DNA of 39,210 nucleotides from Rectinema subterraneum. Lineage in GTDB: Bacteria; Spirochaetota; Spirochaetia; Treponematales; Rectinemataceae. The position numbers and the translations under genes were made by a program. Location of the stretch: NCBI GenBank assembly GCA_009768935.1, contig WESA01000024.1, positions 1 to 39,210 on the forward strand. Direction: 5' to 3'. Below the pieces are notes generated by a model. It did no database searches. It was not told the origin of the DNA and saw nothing but the letters and a program-made list of their open reading frames with translations. This document shows positions 37,495-39,210 of this stretch, in pieces (position 1 is the stretch's first letter; each line of letters begins with the position of its first letter).

Positions 37495-38523
37495 CTAGAG
37501 CCCTTTTGGAATGATCCCAGCTTCATTGTGTTCCTGAAGGGTGCGGGAAAATCGATGTTTTCCTGAAGATGAGTCATCCAGTCTAAAATACAAAAAATCT
37601 GTCTTTGAGGGAAATAATGCGGCCTTGAGCGATACTTCCCCCGGGTTCGAAATAGGACCAGGAGGCAAACCTCTATTGAGATAGGTATTGTAGGGATCTT
37701 TCACTCTGAGATCATTATAGTACACAATCGAAGGATGTGGGCGTCCTAGATGCTCGGTGAGCACATATACAACCGTTGCACAGGATTGTAGCGGCATATT
37801 TTTCGAAAGTCTGTTCACAAAAACTGAAGCAATGAGCGGCGCATCTTCCGGCACCCTGTATTCGCGCTCGATCATGCTGGCGAGAATGACTTTTTCATAC
37901 AACGCTTGCGCGTTCAGCGTATCTTGCATTTCACCTGCAATCTTTTTCATTGCAGCGCGAAAATTTGCCACCATTTGCACGACAATCTGCTCCGCATCAC
38001 TGCCCGGTTCTAAGAAATATGTATCCGGGAAAAGATACCCTTCGCTGCTTTTTGCAGGAATGCCGAGCTTTTCAGTCAATACAGGGTCATTTACCGCAGC
38101 GAGAAAGGCCGAAGCATCTACTATTTTCTGGCTCTCAAGGATTTGCGCTATCTGACGAGCGGTTCTTCCTTCGGGAATCATGACTTTCAGTGCAATGGTA
38201 TCACCCCGGATCAGTTTGCGTGCAACTTCGTAAGGGGGTAAGGAGGGCTCAAATCTGTATGTTCCAGGTTTTATCGCTCGTTCTGCTCCTGCTAATCGCA
38301 TGTATAGAGCAAAAATCTTTGAGGATGGTATGACATTCGCCGCTCTCAGGTCGCGGGAAACGGAGCTGAGAGTTGCGCCATTTTTGATTTTGACTTCCGC
38401 AGGAGCTCTTCTGAAAGGCGCTACTACCATGAGAATGCTGAATGCCATGACAAGCAGGCCGATGGAGAGCAGGGAAAATTGCATTATTTTCCTGAGATTG
38501 GGCATTTTCATCATTTGTTCCAT
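37495..38523 (-). CDS. mltG: Endolytic murein transglycosylase MltG (YceG-like)
   Basis: 342 residues. One N-terminal membrane helix (about 13-35) is followed by a LysM-like region and the catalytic YceG domain. ILASMIEREYRVPEDAPLIASVFVNRL carries Glu219, aligned with catalytic Glu218 of E. coli MltG as I recall it. YNTYLNRGLPPGPISNPGEVSL is the second signature. It cleaves nascent glycan strands and may set their length, working with the RodA/PBP2 system encoded downstream. The start overlaps ykgJ by 13 bases; ATGs at residues 4, 5 and 7 are alternative starts. Confidence 0.93.
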   Translation of the reverse strand: MEQMMKMPNLRKIMQFSLLSIGLLVMAFSILMVVAPFRRAPAEVKIKNGATLSSVSRDLRAANVIPSSKIFALYMRLAGAERAIKPGTYRFEPSLPPYEVARKLIRGDTIALKVMIPEGRTARQIAQILESQKIVDASAFLAAVNDPVLTEKLGIPAKSSEGYLFPDTYFLEPGSDAEQIVVQMVANFRAAMKKIAGEMQDTLNAQALYEKVILASMIEREYRVPEDAPLIASVFVNRLSKNMPLQSCATVVYVLTEHLGRPHPSIVYYNDLRVKDPYNTYLNRGLPPGPISNPGEVSLKAALFPSKTDFLYFRLDDSSSGKHRFSRTLQEHNEAGIIPKGL

Positions 38524-38993
38524 TCTTTTTCCAGCCCCAGAAGATCAGCAACATCGACGATCGAAAGCGGAGGATTTTCTCGCCGCTCCAAAATGGCATG
38601 TATGATTGTTTCTGCAGAAACAGTTGGGCCTTTCCCGATCCCGGGGCATTCCTTGCTTTCCGAGGCCCAGCTTTCCTCATTCTCGAGAATATGTTCCCAA
38701 AACGGATAGGTGCGGCATTGCGCAGGCCGCGCAGGATAGACACTGCATCCGGTACTTTCGAGAAAAATGCAATCGTGGTTGTGCTTTTCTTTGAGACTCA
38801 AGGTTGTTGCCAGGCCGATATCTACCGGCTTGCAATATGTCAGCGCGAACATGCGCTTCGATAACCCTGTGAACTCGCTGAGATTGCTCAAATCTTTTTG
38901 CGAGAGCCAAACATATCCTGGCTGACCGCTGCAGCAGCCATTGCAGCGAGCACATTCGAAGCGCCTGGACACCGAAAAGAATTCAGGAGTCAT
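38511..38993 (-). CDS. YkgJ family cysteine-cluster protein (putative zinc/iron chelating)
   Basis: 160 residues. The N-terminal cluster CARCNGCC (Cys14, 17, 20, 21) and a second set, CSVYPARPAQCRTYPFW plus CPGIGKG, define the UPF0153/YkgJ fold thought to bind metal; biochemical function is not established. The sequence before the ATG is the end of a group II intron, with only 9 exon bases between them. GGTGGT at the exon edge could serve as the ribosome site. It appears to be the first protein gene of the long minus-strand run. Confidence 0.85.
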   Translation of the reverse strand: MTPEFFSVSRRFECARCNGCCSGQPGYVWLSQKDLSNLSEFTGLSKRMFALTYCKPVDIGLATTLSLKEKHNHDCIFLESTGCSVYPARPAQCRTYPFWEHILENEESWASESKECPGIGKGPTVSAETIIHAILERRENPPLSIVDVADLLGLEKEWNK

Positions 38994-39005
38994 AGTACCA
39001 CCATC

Positions 39006-39073
39006 GAGTAGGAGGGGGCCTCACGGCCCCCGACCTCTCACACCACCGTACGTACGGTTCCGTATACGGCGGT
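39006..39073 (-). ncRNA. Group II intron domains V and VI
   Basis: Domain V: ACCGCCGTA (39065-39073) pairs with TACGGTGGT (39042-39050), with one G-U pair, capping a shorter inner stem; its size of about 32-34 nt is standard. Domain VI: GAG/CTC (39037-39039 with 39006-39008), AGG/CCT (39034-39036 with 39010-39012) and a seven-pair GGGGGCC/GGCCCCC stem with a GTGA loop. The single unpaired A opposite position 39009 is the expected branch point, seven bases from the 3' end. Confidence 0.88.
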
Positions 39074-39109
39074 TTCCAGAATACTACCTACTTAAACATA
39101 GTCTATCAA

Positions 39110-39210
39110 TCATCGAAACGAGTCCCATGCTATCTCACGCATGGTACCGCGTTCGACCAGACGCTCAATCAACTTTGTCGTTTCGGGGTTCGTCTCTTCC
39201 GTTCTCGTCA
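39110..39210 (-). CDS. Partial reading frame inside the group II intron (possible intron-encoded protein fragment)
   Basis: The frame is open from the window edge to TGA at 39110-39112 and gives 32 residues ending LIERLVERGTMREIAWDSFR. Its position just upstream of domain V fits the end of an intron-encoded reverse transcriptase/maturase. However, LIERLVERGTMREIAW looks to me more like the opening of such proteins than their usual ends, so it may be a remnant of a deleted ORF. No catalytic motif is in the window. Confidence 0.5.
   Translation of the reverse strand, partial: TRTEETNPETTKLIERLVERGTMREIAWDSFR

Larger units (their letters stand above)
39003..39210 (-). mobile_element. 3' end of a bacterial group II intron, cut by the window edge
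   Basis: On the minus strand the segment holds the tail of a reading frame, then domains V and VI, and ends ...CTCGAT at 39003, matching the AY intron end. The insertion point lies 9 bases upstream of the ykgJ start codon, in the same orientation as the operon. The 5' part of the intron lies outside the window, so its class and whether it is complete are unknown. Confidence 0.85.

Overview
The window looks like chromosomal core sequence from a spirochaete of the Treponema/Rectinema type. The evidence is protein character and gene order. There is a minus-strand block dnaG-rpoD-zinc-ribbon protein-(rnpB)-TPR protein-mreB-mreC-mreD-PBP2-rodA, an order I recall from Treponema pallidum (about TP0492 to TP0501, from memory, not checked). 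There are also a cmk-rpsA pair, a RecA with a long N-terminal extension, and a lipoprotein with a loose spirochaetal lipobox. Base composition is moderate, roughly half G+C in most genes, with one clearly AT-rich gene.

Plus strand, 1-23.2 kb. The window opens one base inside a YuiD-like divergent PAP2 gene. Then come a GH57 glucanotransferase/amylase; murC, yicC, an archaeal-type CMP-kinase-like gene and a short-chain dehydrogenase, which overlap one another; galM; prfB with an intact programmed +1 frameshift site; an unknown exported protein; ftsY; a lolC-lolD-lolE lipoprotein-export set; recA; folK-scpA-scpB-rluB-cmk-rpsA, again mostly overlapping; a GAF/sigma-54 activator; a membrane-anchored TPR protein; and an AT-rich orphan lipoprotein. 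Most junctions overlap or lie within about 70 bp, so long co-transcribed runs are likely. Candidate promoters precede murC, prfB and recA.

Convergence point, 23.2-23.4 kb. About 210 bp hold no gene, only two overlapping small hairpins.

Minus strand, 39.2 down to 23.4 kb. At the right edge is the 3' end of a group II intron (domains V and VI, bulged branch-point A, short upstream reading frame), ending 9 bp before a YkgJ-type cysteine-rich gene. Then follow mltG, dnaG, rpoD, a coiled-coil zinc-ribbon protein, the RNase P RNA gene, a TPR protein, mreB, mreC, mreD, PBP2 (mrdA), rodA, and a fused B12/radical SAM-DUF2344 protein. This single run links primer synthesis, the housekeeping sigma factor, tRNA processing, glycan-chain release and the elongation machinery.

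I see no tRNA, rRNA, CRISPR array or insertion sequence. I did not find a clearly new multi-gene system. The points most worth a second look are the CMP-kinase-like protein whose P-loop lacks the usual lysine and which sits beside yicC, the intron end beside ykgJ, rnpB embedded without spacing in a protein operon next to a perfect inverted repeat, and the AT-rich orphan lipoprotein.
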